Assembly: GCA_905183005.1 (NCBI GenBank)
Contig: CAJJDO010000013.1
Span: 485,728 to 549,727, forward strand
DNA length: 64,000 nt
Reading direction: 5' to 3'
Source of the DNA: Paramecium pentaurelia
Lineage: Eukaryota > Ciliophora > Oligohymenophorea > Peniculida > Parameciidae
This document shows, piece by piece, positions 62,305 through 64,000 of this stretch (its first letter is position 1; each line of letters begins with the position of its first letter). Under the pieces are notes generated by a model. That model saw nothing but the letters and a program-made list of their open reading frames with translations, ran no database searches and had not been told where the DNA came from. Both the position numbers and the translations under genes were made by a program.

Positions 62305-63195
62305 ATGGATAAAATTGAATTGCATGCTCATTTTAGTGGTTGTATTCGTTTTACAACTCTCTAAGAGTTGACAATTAGATAATTTGGATAGAATCAAGAA
62401 ATAAATTTCTAAAAATGTACAACCTTAGAATAATGTTTTATATTATTTGCCAAAATAAATTCTTTAAATTTAATGTTAGATGATGTTCGAAGAATTGCAG
62501 ATGAAATATTTGAAGATTTTTATTCAGATGGTGTTACCTATTTAGAAATTAGAGCAACACCTAAAAAAGGTTAGGATTTCGATCAATTACAATACTTAAA
62601 AGCAATATCAGATGCAATAAATAAGGCAAAATTTGAAATAAAATTAATAGTAGCTATTGATAGAGCAAAAGGTATTGATGAAGCTGAAAAAACACTTAAT
62701 TTAGTGAAAAAAAATAAAATATAACATTTAGTTGGGGTAGATCTATGTGGCCATCCTGGTATTGGTCATTTTTCATAATATAAATCAATTTTATAAAAAT
62801 TTAGAGATTTAGGATATAAAATTACTGTGCATACAGGAGAACTTAAATAATAAATAGAGGAAAATAATGATGTCATTGATTTTTAACCAGATAGAATAGG
62901 ACATTTTATATATTTTACAGAAGAACAACTTAATAAAATAAAAAATCTTAATATTCTCATAGAAGTATGCTTTTCATCCAATTTATTTACAACAAATATG
63001 CATCCTGATTGTCATCCCGTAAAATAATTTATTAGTCAAGGAATTCCTATTGCTATTTGTACAGATGATACATTATGCTTTAATACAACAGTTACTAAAG
63101 AGATTGAATTAATAAAAACAACATTTGGATATTCAAATGAATTTATATCAAGCATTCTTAAATAAAGCTTAAATTATAAATTTAAATTAGAATGA
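62305..63195 (+). CDS. ADAL: Adenosine deaminase-like protein (ADAL/MAPDA type)
   Basis: Single exon, 296 residues. ADAL enzymes deaminate N6-methyl-AMP and related nucleotides to IMP. Zinc and catalytic residues are all visible: IELHAHFSG (HxH), GVDLCGHPG, VHTGE (His and catalytic Glu), RIGHFIYF (base-binding His) and ICTDDTLCF (Asp-Asp). YLEIRATPKKG fits the ADAL subgroup better than classical ADA. It is about 50 residues shorter than typical ADAL, the C-terminal helix ending early at NYKFKLE. The start ATG 62305 puts IELHAHFSG right at the N-terminus as in the family. Confidence 0.92.
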
Positions 63196-63436
63196 ATTAT
63201 TGACTTTATGTAATGTAATGAAATGTCTTATAAATTTTTATTTATTTAAAAAATCTAATCAAATAATTCATATTTTGAGAATAGAATTATATTTAATATT
63301 TAAGTATGATATACAAAATACGAATTTTATTTCCAGTCAAGATAATAGTTTCATTTAAATAATCATTGTTAGTAATATTGGATTAATTATTGATCTATGA
63401 TCTATAATTACTCATTATATGTATTTTTTTAATTTC

Positions 63437-64000
63437 ATGGTACAATTTCTAAAATTTTAAATCTAAGACGAATATGAAATTTACAATTATCAAACTTTCT
63501 TAGTCTATTGATAAACAAATGAAAGTATCTATCTGATTATGTATAAATATATTGATAAAAAATAAAAAAATCAAATTGGTTTAAATTATAATTTGATTTA
63601 ATTTAAAATTAATTTTTGGAGATGAAATTTATGATAATGATTTACTTTATAAAAGTGATTATTATGTGTTTTAATAAATTCAAAAAATTGATAAGAAACA
63701 AGGTTAATAATTTAGATAATCAACTTTAATTTTAATATTTAAGACAAATGATAAAAACAATCTTAAAATTAAACTAACTTAAAGCCATTTTTAAACATTA
63801 TTTTATATCAATTACTGTTACAATCTTAACGTATATTTGTCAATATATAATAAAATAAGTATTATTATGCTCAACTACTAACTTTAAATCTTCAAATCTA
63901 TACATTTTGCCATCTTAATCTAGTTGATATCACTCATGTTATATAAGAAATCTAATCAGTTAATGTTTATATATAATAAGAAAATTAATATCCAAAAATA
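63437..64000 (+). CDS. Partial gene running off the window edge, unknown
   Basis: Protein-like frames occur in pieces: VQFLKFQIQDEYEIYNYQ from ATG 63437, then after a TGA near 63510 another piece, and a longer one from about 63605 (FGDEIYDNDLLYKSDYYVF, then RQSTLILIFKTNDKNN) that stays open to the last base. Introns are needed to connect them but I could not fix their borders. No family recognised. Confidence 0.35.

Noticed and set aside
1..64000. CRISPR arrays, transposons, telomeric repeats or rRNA genes
   Set aside because: None of these patterns was seen; the only long repeats are the two at gap characters and in-protein repeats.

Overview
This window looks like macronuclear DNA of a ciliate, most probably a Paramecium. 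Open frames only make sense if TAA and TAG are read as glutamine and TGA is the only stop. The DNA is very AT-rich. Introns are tiny (20-36 nt, mostly GTA...TAG) and genes lie tens to a few hundred bases apart. In most multi-exon models below, removing the introns I identified gives an exact multiple of three and joins two convincing frames.

Layout: 1-3.2 kb holds a Mei2-type RNA-binding protein with a broken or odd 3' end, a doubtful ORF and a BAH-PHD chromatin reader. 3.2-6.4 kb has two glutamine-rich coiled-coil proteins. 6.5-12.8 kb has a Ski2-type RNA helicase and an FLVCR-like MFS carrier on the minus strand. 13.2-17.5 kb has a decayed TauE/SafE-like membrane protein followed by its intact tandem paralogue, with an N-gap and an unmerged 658-bp repeat between them. 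17.6-23.1 kb is one very large secreted lectin-like protein. 23.4-30.8 kb is a 2,447-residue golgin-like coiled coil. 30.9-37.3 kb has a cyclic-nucleotide-type K+ channel with a zinc knuckle and an MSH6 mismatch-repair protein. 37.8-41.4 kb has a second unmerged duplication (1,104 bp) and a degenerate histidine-kinase-like membrane protein. 42-45 kb has a protein with a PP1-docking-like motif, a gene fragment abutting tRNA-Pro(UGG), and a coiled-coil protein.

45.5-59 kb is a dense cluster: an N-myristoylated-type MAPKKK-like kinase, a DUF922-like HExxH protein, a secreted glycine/tryptophan-rich protein, a trichocyst-matrix-like protein, a Kish/TMEM167 protein, cytosolic glutamyl-tRNA synthetase, a penicillin-acylase-family hydrolase, an unknown coiled-coil protein, a CAMK-like kinase and an ammonium transporter. 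59-64 kb has a two-CXC-repeat (tesmin/LIN54) protein, a 547-residue unknown protein, an ADAL-type adenosine deaminase and a partial gene at the edge.

The genes are a typical eukaryotic mixture rather than an operon. Functional links are loose: secretory pathway and cortex (golgin, Kish, trichocyst matrix protein, secreted lectin-like protein), RNA decay and translation (Ski2, GluRS, tRNA-Pro), and chromatin or cell cycle (BAH-PHD, MSH6, CXC). I found no CRISPR array, telomere or mobile element. The two tandem duplications at gap characters are most simply assembly overlaps.
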